The notes under the pieces were generated by a model, which was given only the letters and a program-made list of their open reading frames with translations, was not told the DNA's origin and did not search any database. A stretch of 64,000 nucleotides of DNA from CAYNFH01 sp964396385 (GTDB lineage Bacteria; Armatimonadota; Chthonomonadetes; Chthonomonadales; CAJBBX01), in the NCBI GenBank assembly GCA_964396385.1, contig CAYNFH010000002.1, forward strand, positions 19,714 through 83,713. Reading direction: 5' to 3'. Position numbers and translations under genes: made by a program. This document shows, in pieces, positions 14,774 to 23,667 of the stretch; the stretch's first letter is position 1, and each line of letters opens with the position of its first letter.

Positions 14774-17167
14774 CTACGCGTCGAACCAGATCGAAGCCGC
14801 ATCGAAGGTCACCACCTGCACGGCCATCTGTGCTCCCGCCGGCAGGTTGCGCAGCGACACTCCGGTGACTATCGGGTCGGGAAGGTAAGGCAGGGCGGTG
14901 AGCTGGCCGGAAGGGATGATCACCGGCTTCTCACCGCGCACCGGGTCCGCGGTCATCTTGCTCTTATCCAGGTCGCGCAGAGTGCCCTCATGGGTAGAGA
15001 GCACCGTGTAGGTCTTGTTGCCCTTGGAGTCCTGGAGCATGGTGTTCGGGCCATCGAACTTGCCGTACTGCTCCGCGGTCATCTGGTCCGATACGGGCGG
15101 TGTGACGTAACGGCGCGTGTCCGGCTCCAGCGTGGGCGTGTTGTAGTTGCTGCGGATCACGAGGGTATCGACCGATTCGGCCGGCTTCGGGTCCGCACAG
15201 TAGGTAAGGTCCGGCGAGCCCAGCGGGTTGTACCGGCCGTACAGGTAGTCGCCCGTAGCCACATTGGCGGCGTTGGCCTGGGGCGAGTCCATGGCCAAAG
15301 TGTTGCCGGCCAGATCCACGATTCGGGCACGAATGCGGTAGGTTGTGCCGTACCGCAGGCGAGGAAGGGATCCTGGGGGCACCGTAAAGGTGGGCACGAC
15401 CTTTATGCCCGTTGAAGCTGTGTTGGCCGCCGGATCGTACTTCGTCATCTGGCCCTTGTTGTCCAGGGACTTGCCGGGCCGCTCCACCGCCAGGCTCCAG
15501 CCGGTCCAGCGGATGATGGCGTCGTTGACGAATAGCTCTTTGGTATTGGGGTCACTGGAAGCGGCGAGCTGAATGAAGCCTTCGTCCGTCACGCCGGAGA
15601 TGGGTGGCGCGCTCGGGTCTATGAACTTGTAGGTGCCCGTGCGCTGGCATACGGAGTGCCACTTCTTGGTCTGATTGTCCCAAACGTCCACGGCGTAGCC
15701 GCGCACGAGGTCGGATGCATAAAGGATCTTTTCACCGGCTACCGCGCTGGCGGGCTCGACCGCTCCGCCTATTCTCGGCCGAAGGAGCTGCCTGGCAGCC
15801 CCTGGCCGCACTGCGCCTGCGACCGGCGCCTCTACGACGGCCGTTCGGAGAATGTTCCTGTTGCCGATGATGCCGGCCTCAAGCTCAAGCGCCCTCTTGA
15901 AACCGAAGTACGTGAACTTGGCCCGTTCGTTCTTCGTCACGGCCAGACCGGAAGCGTAGATCGCCGGAAGCCCCTGCTCGTCTACGGGCTCCTGGTTGGC
16001 CATCGCCAGGATGGCGGCCTTCTGCGAGACCTTCATCAACTGTGCGACTGTCGGGCTGAACGTCTGGACCTGGTCCGGCGAACAGAGCCCGTGCCTGACA
16101 GCCATGTCCCTAAACGCGATGGTCTGCCGCTCGGAGCGGAGCAACTTACGCTCCATCCGCCGCTGGAGCATGGTGCTAAACTCGATGAGGTTTAGCGCCG
16201 CCCCCTCCACGTCCAAACTGATGAGCTGATAGTTGGGAGGGCTCAGAACCAGCATCCCGCTCTTCACGTCGCTGCCCGCCGGGTCCGGCGCGGGCAGGAA
16301 GGCCGGCATCTCGATGGCGGTCTTGGGCGTCGTGTTCGTTGTTGCTGCGGGAGCGGTCACCTCCACGTTCACGGTGGAAGCCGCGGGCGCGGTTGGGGGA
16401 AGCGTAAACTCCAGGTCGATGACCAGTCCGACGCGGCGCATGATCACCGGCAGAGAGCCGAGAGAGGCTACCTGCTGATGGAAGTCGAGCACGGGCGGCG
16501 CTGGCTTCGGCGTTACTTTCCGGATGGCCGAGCCGGCCGATGCCTGGCGAACGAAGAAGCCCTTCACCGCCGCGAAATTCAGCCTGGCCGCATCGGCGTT
16601 GATCTGGCCGTTCTGCAGAATCGGCGTTTTGGCCATGAAGATGTTCTTCTGGACCGTGGTGTGGATCTCCGTGAACAGCTTTTCCTCGGGCGTAGGCTCA
16701 CTGGGCGAGGCGTCCAGGCCGCCATAGTAGCCAATGGGCGCCAGGTACGCCTGGGTGGTCAGGATTTCCGTGGGCGGGGGCGCCTCCGGGTGCTGTTCCG
16801 CCACCTGCGCGTACTGCTTGCGTATGAATCCGTGCACCTCGGCCACATCGTACGAATGGATGGGCTTGGCCGTGTTGTCCACGAAGTTGAAGGAGTTAAC
16901 CGGCGTGCTGGCGGGGAACAGCGCCTTCCAGTACTGGCTGCTGGGCTTGTCGCCCACCACCGTCGCCGGAGTCACGGTATTGCCGTAGCGCACCGTCCAC
17001 TTCTGCGTAGCCAGCGTAGCCGGCCAGTCCAGAAAGCTGGGAAACTCCGCCAGCGTGGTTGTCTTCGCATTTCCGGTCAGCCGTGGTGAGACCAGGACCG
17101 AAACCTGGAGCTTACCGTTCTTAACGCCGTTCGGCACGGCCGTCCATATTATCGTCTGCGAGCTCAT
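14774..17167 (-). CDS. Giant uncharacterised protein, N-terminal part, ends at in-frame TAG
   Basis: Encodes 797 residues, starting at ATG 17167 with GGAG eight bases before it. There is no signal peptide; it opens with IIWTAVPNGVKNGKLQVSVL and VSPRL, then TLAEFPSFLDWPA. I recall this opening (WTALPNG...VSPRL...FPxFxDWP) from large uncharacterised bacterial proteins, but it has no function I can name. A later block has YRIRARIVDLAGN, typical of fibronectin III or Ig-like repeats. It lies 101 bases downstream of the 1691-residue Tat protein and is surely in the same operon. The stop codon TAG falls between FDA and PFLIQV; the sequence after it continues in frame (see 12917-14758). Confidence 0.8.
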   Translation of the reverse strand: MSSQTIIWTAVPNGVKNGKLQVSVLVSPRLTGNAKTTTLAEFPSFLDWPATLATQKWTVRYGNTVTPATVVGDKPSSQYWKALFPASTPVNSFNFVDNTAKPIHSYDVAEVHGFIRKQYAQVAEQHPEAPPPTEILTTQAYLAPIGYYGGLDASPSEPTPEEKLFTEIHTTVQKNIFMAKTPILQNGQINADAARLNFAAVKGFFVRQASAGSAIRKVTPKPAPPVLDFHQQVASLGSLPVIMRRVGLVIDLEFTLPPTAPAASTVNVEVTAPAATTNTTPKTAIEMPAFLPAPDPAGSDVKSGMLVLSPPNYQLISLDVEGAALNLIEFSTMLQRRMERKLLRSERQTIAFRDMAVRHGLCSPDQVQTFSPTVAQLMKVSQKAAILAMANQEPVDEQGLPAIYASGLAVTKNERAKFTYFGFKRALELEAGIIGNRNILRTAVVEAPVAGAVRPGAARQLLRPRIGGAVEPASAVAGEKILYASDLVRGYAVDVWDNQTKKWHSVCQRTGTYKFIDPSAPPISGVTDEGFIQLAASSDPNTKELFVNDAIIRWTGWSLAVERPGKSLDNKGQMTKYDPAANTASTGIKVVPTFTVPPGSLPRLRYGTTYRIRARIVDLAGNTLAMDSPQANAANVATGDYLYGRYNPLGSPDLTYCADPKPAESVDTLVIRSNYNTPTLEPDTRRYVTPPVSDQMTAEQYGKFDGPNTMLQDSKGNKTYTVLSTHEGTLRDLDKSKMTADPVRGEKPVIIPSGQLTALPYLPDPIVTGVSLRNLPAGAQMAVQVVTFDAASIWFDA

Positions 17168-17190
17168 AGTTATCTCCGTTGAACAGCTCT

Positions 17191-17267
17191 ACCACCTCCC
17201 CCAACCCCTCCTTGGTAAGGAGGGGGAACTCCCTCCCCTTCGCAAGGGGAGGGTTGGGGTGGGGTGT
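17191..17267. repeat. Cloverleaf-type inverted repeat between the two giant genes
   Basis: The outer arms CCCCAACCC (17199-17207) and GGGTTGGGG (17251-17259) enclose two perfect hairpins, CCTCCTT-GGT-AAGGAGG and CCCTCCCCTT-CGC-AAGGGGAGGG. The three-way structure fits a non-autonomous mobile or REP-like element of a type widespread in GC-rich bacteria. It fills nearly the whole spacer. Confidence 0.8.
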
Positions 17268-17268
17268 G

Positions 17269-20200
17269 CTACGCAAAAGCAAACGACGCGCAGTAGGCAT
17301 CCCAGTCCGGCTCATCCACCTGATCGTGGAATTTGCCGGTGCCGCCCTGCGGCGCCTGGCCGAGAGCGAACCCCGTTGGGAGCGTGAGGCTGGCAAGCCT
17401 CCGGTCCTCCACCGGCAGCGCAGCCGTGTGGGCCGGCGAACCGGCGAAGGTCTTGGTATACGTGCATCCCACGGTGGCGCTGAAGAATAGGATGCTGATG
17501 TGGAACTCTATCTGCGCCGTGCCGGTGACGGAACTGGAGTTGTCGACGTTCTGCACATACTCCAGTCCCAAGTACAGCTCAAGAGACAGGCTGATGATTC
17601 CCAGCACGCTCACGTACCCACCGGCCTGGAGGTAGCCCGTCAGGTCGGTCGGATGTCGGGTTACGTCTTTGCCGTGCGAGTCCTTCAACGGGGTCTTACC
17701 GTCTGCGGCGAGGACAGTCTCCGGCTTCTTCAGGCTATAGGTGAGACCTGCCTTGATGTAGACGCCACCGCTCGCGATGGTGATGTCGAAGTTGATCATC
17801 GCGCCGAACTGGAAGCCCGCGGTGAGCTCCTGGAGCTCGTGCACGTCCAGCAGCAAGTGGCACCAGCCTCCGCCGCCGAGCAGCCACACCGTTAACAGGA
17901 ACGGGTCGCTCTGGGAGCAGAAGTCGAAGGCGAAGTTCACGGGATCGCCGGTGAATGGTATCCCGACGCCTGCCTTCACCTTGATGTTCTGGAGGCTGAA
18001 CAGCCCCACGGAGATGGTGGGTATGCCCACCTTAACCCCGGCATAGATGCCGAGCGGGCTGGTGGTGGGATGGATGTCCGGTCCGATATCGAAGCCGCCT
18101 ACATTGGGCATGGCGCACGCTGCGGGCAGCATGGTGTCTGTGTCGGCGTGGCCCCCGCCACCGGAACTGGAGCTGCTGCCCATTCCGGGGATGATGTCCT
18201 TCAGCTTATTCACGAAGGCCAGGGCGCCCATGAACTTGATGCCGTCGTCCTTGATGCTGGGATCCGGCTTGAAGCTGCTTTCCGGCGACGAGGTGAACTT
18301 GAAGTAGTTGAAGTCGATCTCGATACAGCCGAACAGCGCCATCTTGAATTCGTTGAGCTTGCCCTCCACGCTCCACGTAGGCGCGGGCGGTTTGGTGCCC
18401 GCCATGTCCTTGATGTTCTTGGCGATGTTCGCCGCCGCCTGGGTCGCGCTCAGGCTCGCGCTTGGGTTCGTGGGCGCGGCCGTGGGTTTGATCACCTCGA
18501 TCTTGGCCTTGAGCGAAAAGCAGTTCTTCACGTCCTTGGGCACGAAGAGCGTGCTAGCCGCCGGTGGGTCGTCGGCATAATTCGCGCTCGGAGGGATCGC
18601 GATGATCTCCGGCGCCCAGTCCAGGATGATCTCTACCCCCGACTTCTTCTTGTTCTCCTCGCTGTCATCGTTGGGATACTCCACGGAGTGGATCTTGGGG
18701 ACGTTCTTGCCGTCCCCGCCCACACCGCCCTTCACGAGGTCCGCAAGCACCAGGCAGCCCAGGATGGCGCCGTTATTGGCAAAGAACTGCTTGGGGTCAA
18801 AGTTCCAGTCGGTGCCGTCACCGAAAGCACATTCACCAGGGCGAGCGTCGTCCCGTAACGCGATCTTGCCCGGTACGGCTCCCCCGACCGGCCCGTACTT
18901 GCGGGAGAGGGCCGTCATATTCATATTGGGCGAGCCCACTCCCCCGGTTTTGTCCCCGTTCGCGGCCATGCTGCCGTCGGGTTTCTGGCCGGAGAAGGTC
19001 ACGTTTACCGGCGCGCCGGCCACCTGAACGTACAGCTCGCTGGCGTTACCGGGGCCGAATCCGTTCTTGAGGAAGAGGTCCGGATAGTCCACGCTGGTTG
19101 CGTTGTTGAGGTCCGCGAAGGCCCGCAACGCCGGAACGTTCACCTCCGCCATCTCCAGCGCGGGATAGAACTGCACGCGGCCCGCGGCCACAGTCTGCGG
19201 AGGCTGCGCCTTCCAGGTGATGGACTCGGTCTCCAGCCGCGTGTCGCCCAGCTTCAGGCTGTCCGCGAATACAATCTTGGCCCCGTTTGTAGGACCGATG
19301 CGGCGCGCGGCATTCTCCGGTCTGTTATAGTCAAACATGATGCCCAGCAGGGGCATGGGGTTTCCCGATGGCAGGGCGAGGCTGGACTCTACCCAGCCCA
19401 ACGGCATAGTGAACTGGGTCTGGTAGCCGTTGCGGTCGGTGCCGATGAGCACGAAGCGGAAGTCCTCGCCCCCAACGCGCGGCCAGAAGGCGTCCTGTCC
19501 GTGCCCGGCCAGGCTGTTCTTGGCGGGATCCCTGGTCGGATCGTCCAGCATGGGAGTGACCTTCGTGAGGATCTGCACGTCCGTGAACGGCGTGTTGCGC
19601 CCGCCGAACATCTGCAGGCCGTCCGGATAGCTCTTTTCCGGTTCCCGCACCACAATGAACATCCGCTGCCGGTTGACCGCTATCCGCTGGCTGTTCACGA
19701 GCACCACCTTGCGCTCCGTGATCTTCACGAGCGAAGCGCGGTGGCCAAACGGCATCAGGTAGCCTCGATACACCACCTTCACGAACTGGTCACGGCCCAT
19801 TGTGGCGCGGTGCTGCCACTCCTCCACATCCAGGCCCTGCACTTCTTCCCAGTGTCCATCCAGCTCTATCCAGGCGCCGATGGAGGAGAGCATGAGCCGG
19901 TCCACCGGGATTGCCGACGGAGTCACCGGCTTGCCGGTAGGAGTTTTGAGGCCGGTGAAGTCCGAGGAGAGCCGCACTATCTCGTAACGGTCGTCCGCAT
20001 CCAGCGACGTCCGGAACGGGTTTATGGCGTCTCCCGGATACATGTAGTGGCCCGGCTTGGCGGCGGTGTTGCTTGGACAATCCGGAGACCAGACCGCCCT
20101 CACCGTGCGGTAGTAGGCGTCACTCTCGTCCGGCTTGCCGTTGTTCATCACGGCGAGCCGGGTGTGCCACAACTCCGTCCTCCCGTCAAAGCTAATAGGA

Positions 20201-22344
20201 GCGGATGCGTGGCTCCAGCCTGAGCCGCCGTGAGGCGAAAGGTGAAGCCGCCATGGCGCCTCGATGGTGGTCTCCGTCGGCAGGGGCTCGCGAATCTGGG
20301 GCAGGAGTATGATCCCGGGATTTATCTTGATGATGGATTCCGGAGGACGAGTGAGTGCCACGGGCGACTTCAGCGTGCTCTGTAGCAGTGCGGTCGCCGG
20401 CGGCTTCGGAGGCGGCGTAACCTGGTGGGACTGGAGGTCCTTGCCGCGACTCGCAAGCGTCGTCTGGAGCTTGTTTATCCTCAGACGGTTCGCATCAGCC
20501 GCCGCAAAGGCCGCGACGCTGACCTGCTTATCGTTTAGGATGTTGCCAAGCTGGCCCAGGAAAAACACAGGGGCAGGCGGCGGCTCCGCGACGGGTACTA
20601 CGCTCGGTGTGAGCTTGGTCCAGTCAAGCAGCGCCTCGATCGTGTATGGGATCGCGTTGACGGACTGCGGCACGAAGAACGCCAGCCGCGACTCCCCCGC
20701 GAGACGGGATGCAGCGGGCAGCGTGATGGGCTCATCTCCACTCTTGCTCGCGTCCGGGTCTTTCGCGCCCGGTGGATTCTTGTCGCCCGGCTTCACGCCC
20801 GGCTGGGTTTCAAAGAAGGCCTGTTCGGCGATGTTCTGAGACGGGAAGTGAACGATCAGGAAAGCGCCCTCGCTCGAGCTCGTCCTTTCCAGTCGGGGCC
20901 CGCTGCCGTCGCTCTTGAAGTTGAGGTTCACCATCTCTATCTCGAGCGCCAGCATGTCGTCGGGGCGGGTGATTTTCATGCTGGGGCCCTGGCGGCCCAA
21001 GGCCATGAGGATTGCCGGGCTCAACTTGATCTGAAGCCTGGCCTGAGGCTGAAGGGCCGCTCGCTGTCCCAACCCGTAGGATGCGAGCTCAATGTGGGCA
21101 TCCTGCGGCATGGGGCCGTAATTGACGATGGCGCCCTCCAGCGGGGCCGCGAATCCAAGCAGCGCCGGAGCGACGTGCAGGCGGTGCGCGCGGTCCTCGT
21201 CCCCCACCAGCTCGAACGGCGCCGCGCCGTCGCGGTGGCCTACGAGCACGCTGCAGCCGTTGCCGTGCAGCCAGCGGGGCTCGTCCTCATAATCCGCCAG
21301 CAGCGCGTGGCGCTCCCTGCCGCCGTCGAACCCGATGGCATAGCGGACGTTGCGCAGCCCAACGGAAAACGGCGCGCCGTCATCCGCCAGGGCGACATCG
21401 CCCGGCTCATACCGCGCCGCACTTCGGGAGGAGGTGGACTCGCCCAGCAGCGCGTAGCGCCGCCCGCCCTCCGCGGTCTCGGAGCACTCCAGCCGCAGCG
21501 TGTCGAGCAGGCCGTCTTCCTGCACCAGACGCCCAATGCGCGGCTTGGCAATGCGCGGCTTGAGCGGCCAATTCTCCTCCCCCCGTCTGAGCGATACGAG
21601 CGTCCGCCGGCTATCCGGGGACAGCATCGCGCTTGCCGCACCCGGAGCCAGCAGCGCAATCTCCACGCACTGCGCCTCGACGGCCCCATCCGGCGTATCC
21701 GCCCGCGCAATGCTGCCCTCTGACGACTGACGACCGACGACCGACGACAGGCTGAATGTCCAGTCCGGCCGGAAGCTGGCCTGTGCTCTGCCCCCGAGCC
21801 GAAGGCCATACCTGCCATTGAGCGCCCACTCATAAGCCTGGAGGCGGACCGGAGAAGCCGCCTCCGCCTGCCCCAACAGCCACCGCTCGAAGGGCGCCTC
21901 ACACCGGAATCCCCCGACCGCCATCTGGAGCGACATCTTCCATCCAGCGCCTGAGCGGCGAAGCTCACAGGTGAAGTCGGCGGGAAGGTCTGTGCCGGGG
22001 TACCTGCCGCCTTCCAGCGCCACTCGGATGTGCCGTGCGCTCTCCTCTACCTTCAGCTTGGGAGTGCCGGAGAAGCAGCGGGCGTCCACCACCCACCGTT
22101 CCTTTCCTTCCAGCTTGAATGCGATGCGGTTATCGGAGCGCTCCACCTCCAGCGGCGCTCGCAATGTGTCCCCCAGCGCACGGGCGACCGGCGAGACCGC
22201 GGCCGCAGCGGCGCCGGTGAGGCCGAGCAGGTCGCGGCGGGAGAGGACGAAGCGGCCGGGCGGGACTTGTTGGGTTGTGGCCGCGCGCGCGCCGGGGAGC
22301 CGGCGGGTGCGGAGCGCGTTCAGGTCCAGACGAACAGCTTTCAT
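17269..22344 (-). CDS. Giant Tat-exported uncharacterised protein (1691 aa)
   Basis: Starts at ATG 22344 with AGGAG before it. The N-terminal region has the twin-arginine motif SRRDLLGLTGAAAAA near residues 34-48, so the protein is exported folded. The body is strand-rich with many Gly/Asp turns. Around residue 690 it has ESIIKINPGIILLPQ, the same motif as in the adjacent giant protein. Near 800-930 there is a well-ordered region (WIELDGHWEEVQGLDVEEW, YRGYLMPFGHRASLVKITERK) that repeats a pattern of short strands. The C-terminal third is hydrophobic and glycine-rich (GVKVGIPTISVGLFSLQNIKVKAG), like a beta-barrel or amyloid-like strand set. Element E4 is translated in frame near residue 200. 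No family function is known to me. Confidence 0.8.
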   Translation of the reverse strand: MKAVRLDLNALRTRRLPGARAATTQQVPPGRFVLSRRDLLGLTGAAAAAVSPVARALGDTLRAPLEVERSDNRIAFKLEGKERWVVDARCFSGTPKLKVEESARHIRVALEGGRYPGTDLPADFTCELRRSGAGWKMSLQMAVGGFRCEAPFERWLLGQAEAASPVRLQAYEWALNGRYGLRLGGRAQASFRPDWTFSLSSVVGRQSSEGSIARADTPDGAVEAQCVEIALLAPGAASAMLSPDSRRTLVSLRRGEENWPLKPRIAKPRIGRLVQEDGLLDTLRLECSETAEGGRRYALLGESTSSRSAARYEPGDVALADDGAPFSVGLRNVRYAIGFDGGRERHALLADYEDEPRWLHGNGCSVLVGHRDGAAPFELVGDEDRAHRLHVAPALLGFAAPLEGAIVNYGPMPQDAHIELASYGLGQRAALQPQARLQIKLSPAILMALGRQGPSMKITRPDDMLALEIEMVNLNFKSDGSGPRLERTSSSEGAFLIVHFPSQNIAEQAFFETQPGVKPGDKNPPGAKDPDASKSGDEPITLPAASRLAGESRLAFFVPQSVNAIPYTIEALLDWTKLTPSVVPVAEPPPAPVFFLGQLGNILNDKQVSVAAFAAADANRLRINKLQTTLASRGKDLQSHQVTPPPKPPATALLQSTLKSPVALTRPPESIIKINPGIILLPQIREPLPTETTIEAPWRLHLSPHGGSGWSHASAPISFDGRTELWHTRLAVMNNGKPDESDAYYRTVRAVWSPDCPSNTAAKPGHYMYPGDAINPFRTSLDADDRYEIVRLSSDFTGLKTPTGKPVTPSAIPVDRLMLSSIGAWIELDGHWEEVQGLDVEEWQHRATMGRDQFVKVVYRGYLMPFGHRASLVKITERKVVLVNSQRIAVNRQRMFIVVREPEKSYPDGLQMFGGRNTPFTDVQILTKVTPMLDDPTRDPAKNSLAGHGQDAFWPRVGGEDFRFVLIGTDRNGYQTQFTMPLGWVESSLALPSGNPMPLLGIMFDYNRPENAARRIGPTNGAKIVFADSLKLGDTRLETESITWKAQPPQTVAAGRVQFYPALEMAEVNVPALRAFADLNNATSVDYPDLFLKNGFGPGNASELYVQVAGAPVNVTFSGQKPDGSMAANGDKTGGVGSPNMNMTALSRKYGPVGGAVPGKIALRDDARPGECAFGDGTDWNFDPKQFFANNGAILGCLVLADLVKGGVGGDGKNVPKIHSVEYPNDDSEENKKKSGVEIILDWAPEIIAIPPSANYADDPPAASTLFVPKDVKNCFSLKAKIEVIKPTAAPTNPSASLSATQAAANIAKNIKDMAGTKPPAPTWSVEGKLNEFKMALFGCIEIDFNYFKFTSSPESSFKPDPSIKDDGIKFMGALAFVNKLKDIIPGMGSSSSSGGGGHADTDTMLPAACAMPNVGGFDIGPDIHPTTSPLGIYAGVKVGIPTISVGLFSLQNIKVKAGVGIPFTGDPVNFAFDFCSQSDPFLLTVWLLGGGGWCHLLLDVHELQELTAGFQFGAMINFDITIASGGVYIKAGLTYSLKKPETVLAADGKTPLKDSHGKDVTRHPTDLTGYLQAGGYVSVLGIISLSLELYLGLEYVQNVDNSSSVTGTAQIEFHISILFFSATVGCTYTKTFAGSPAHTAALPVEDRRLASLTLPTGFALGQAPQGGTGKFHDQVDEPDWDAYCASFAFA
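21716..21752. repeat. Short tandem repeat element E4 (GACGACC type) in the giant Tat gene
   Basis: CTGACGA-CTGACGA-CCGACGA-CCGACGA, four heptamers, are translated as part of SLSSVVGRQSSEGS. The same GACCGACGAC units occur in E14 inside the ActB gene, where they give SSVVGQ. Confidence 0.8.
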
Positions 22345-22587
22345 GCGCTCAACTCCTAGCGGGATTCGACAGCATAGGTTAGGCGTACGTGCTCATTGCA
22401 CGTGGATGGTAGACCGTTCTGAGGCGGAGGCAGCGCTCGCACCGGTCCGTCCCTCGCTTCGAGGCGCGGGACAGACCGGCTATAGCTCGCGGGGGCGGTG
22501 GATGAATCAGCGAAGGAAGAGGTACAGCCTTCTCTAAGCCATCGGATTCCGCTGCCAGCGGACGGATGAGCGGACTATAGTGCGGCC
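22345..22587 (-). other. Leader of the giant-protein operon
   Basis: About 240 bases separate the predicted promoter from the ATG at 22344. The leader contains a long hairpin at 22442-22479 (CCGGTCCGTCCC paired with GGGACAGACCGG, one mismatch, with an inner CCTCG-AAG-CGAGG stem read on the minus strand). I see no gene and no known riboswitch. The part 22617-22731 holds no gene either. Confidence 0.5.
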
Positions 22588-22616
22588 AGTATATCGGCGG
22601 GCCCACTCACCGTCAA
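22588..22616 (-). promoter_or_regulatory. Sigma-70 promoter of the giant-protein operon
   Basis: On the minus strand, -35 TTGACG (22616-22611), a 17-base spacer, and -10 TATACT (22593-22588). Just upstream of the -35, GGTGTGAAATAC (22632-22621) loosely resembles the LuxR-type operator GGTGTAAATACC found before the promoters at 10559 and 12306. Confidence 0.75.
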
Positions 22617-22731
22617 GTGACGTATTTCACACCGCTCGACCGGACTAATTTACAGACCAGCGCCTAGGAATCCTACCAGCCGGGCGTGACGGGAGCGTGA
22701 ACCCACAGGCTTATCTGCGTGACATGGCGGC

Positions 22732-23667
22732 TTAACTTCGTCCGCCGAGCAGATGGAGCGCGGCGCGAGCCGATGCCGTGTCCCTGGCGCCCGTCACCAT
22801 GCCGAGGATGGATCCACGTAGCCGGGCGCCGGTGCCTTTCTGCCGGGAATCCATGCCGGCGAAGGAGTCCGGCAGGCCGGCGGGGGCGGGCGCTGCTTTG
22901 CGGGACACAAGGTACCGCCGATAGGCTTCGAAAGCGGCCCGCGCCGCCCCCGCGTTGGGGTATCGGATGAGGATGAGCGTGGGCTTCACGCCCGCCAGGC
23001 TGTACTCCGCCCCCACCGCCTCCGCCCCCTTCGCGATGTCGAACACGTCCCTGGGCGTGAAGATGAGCGTTGCGTCAAAGGCGGACTTGCCGCGGATGTA
23101 GCGCGCCGAACCCAGGACTATGCCCGCCTGCGGCAACCGTCCTAGCAGGTCCGGGAGACGGCCCTTCTCGCGAATGCGCGCCGAAACGGCGCGGGCGAAC
23201 TGCAGCAGGGTGGCGTCATCCGGGCGGCCGATCTCGGGCTGAACGACGACCGTGTACCGGCCCTTCCAGAAGGTGAGCACGCCCACGGCCTCATAGAGCC
23301 TGGCCGGATGGTCCAGCGGAATCTGCCTGTCGCGGGAGCGCGGGCTGTGCTCCAGAAAGCTGCGCGCGCTGAAGTACCCGAACGCGTCTGCCGGACGGCC
23401 CATCTCGAAGATAGCCACCTCCAGCGTAGCCTTGCCCTTCCGGTACCTGGCGGAGCCGAGTTGCCGCAGCCCATATCCGCGCGGGATCTCCCCCGCCCCA
23501 TCCATATAGTCGAACACGCGCTCGCCGGGGTAGAGCTTCGGCGGGCCCTGCACCACCCAGCCCGCCACCTGGTTGGAGGCGGGGAACAGAGCCTGAATCG
23601 GCGGCTGTGCTCGCGCACTTTGAATTGCCAGCAGCCAGACAAAAAGCAGCAGCGAGTGAGCGCGCAT
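22732..23667 (-). CDS. DUF6599-like exported protein
   Basis: Encodes 311 residues from ATG 23667, which overlaps the stop of the upstream DUF362 gene (ATGA), so the two are translationally coupled. A longer frame upstream only shadows that gene. A signal peptide is present (AHSLLLFVWLLAIQSARAQ). The segment YMDGAGEIPRGYGLRQLGSARY near residue 50 fits the motif of DUF6599-type proteins, in which a D-G-A/G-E is followed by a Y-x-x-Y-G(F/L). The rest has two repeats of an alpha/beta unit. The molecular role is unknown; the coupling suggests that it works with DUF362, perhaps in a periplasmic redox system. Confidence 0.65.
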   Translation of the reverse strand: MRAHSLLLFVWLLAIQSARAQPPIQALFPASNQVAGWVVQGPPKLYPGERVFDYMDGAGEIPRGYGLRQLGSARYRKGKATLEVAIFEMGRPADAFGYFSARSFLEHSPRSRDRQIPLDHPARLYEAVGVLTFWKGRYTVVVQPEIGRPDDATLLQFARAVSARIREKGRLPDLLGRLPQAGIVLGSARYIRGKSAFDATLIFTPRDVFDIAKGAEAVGAEYSLAGVKPTLILIRYPNAGAARAAFEAYRRYLVSRKAAPAPAGLPDSFAGMDSRQKGTGARLRGSILGMVTGARDTASARAALHLLGGRS

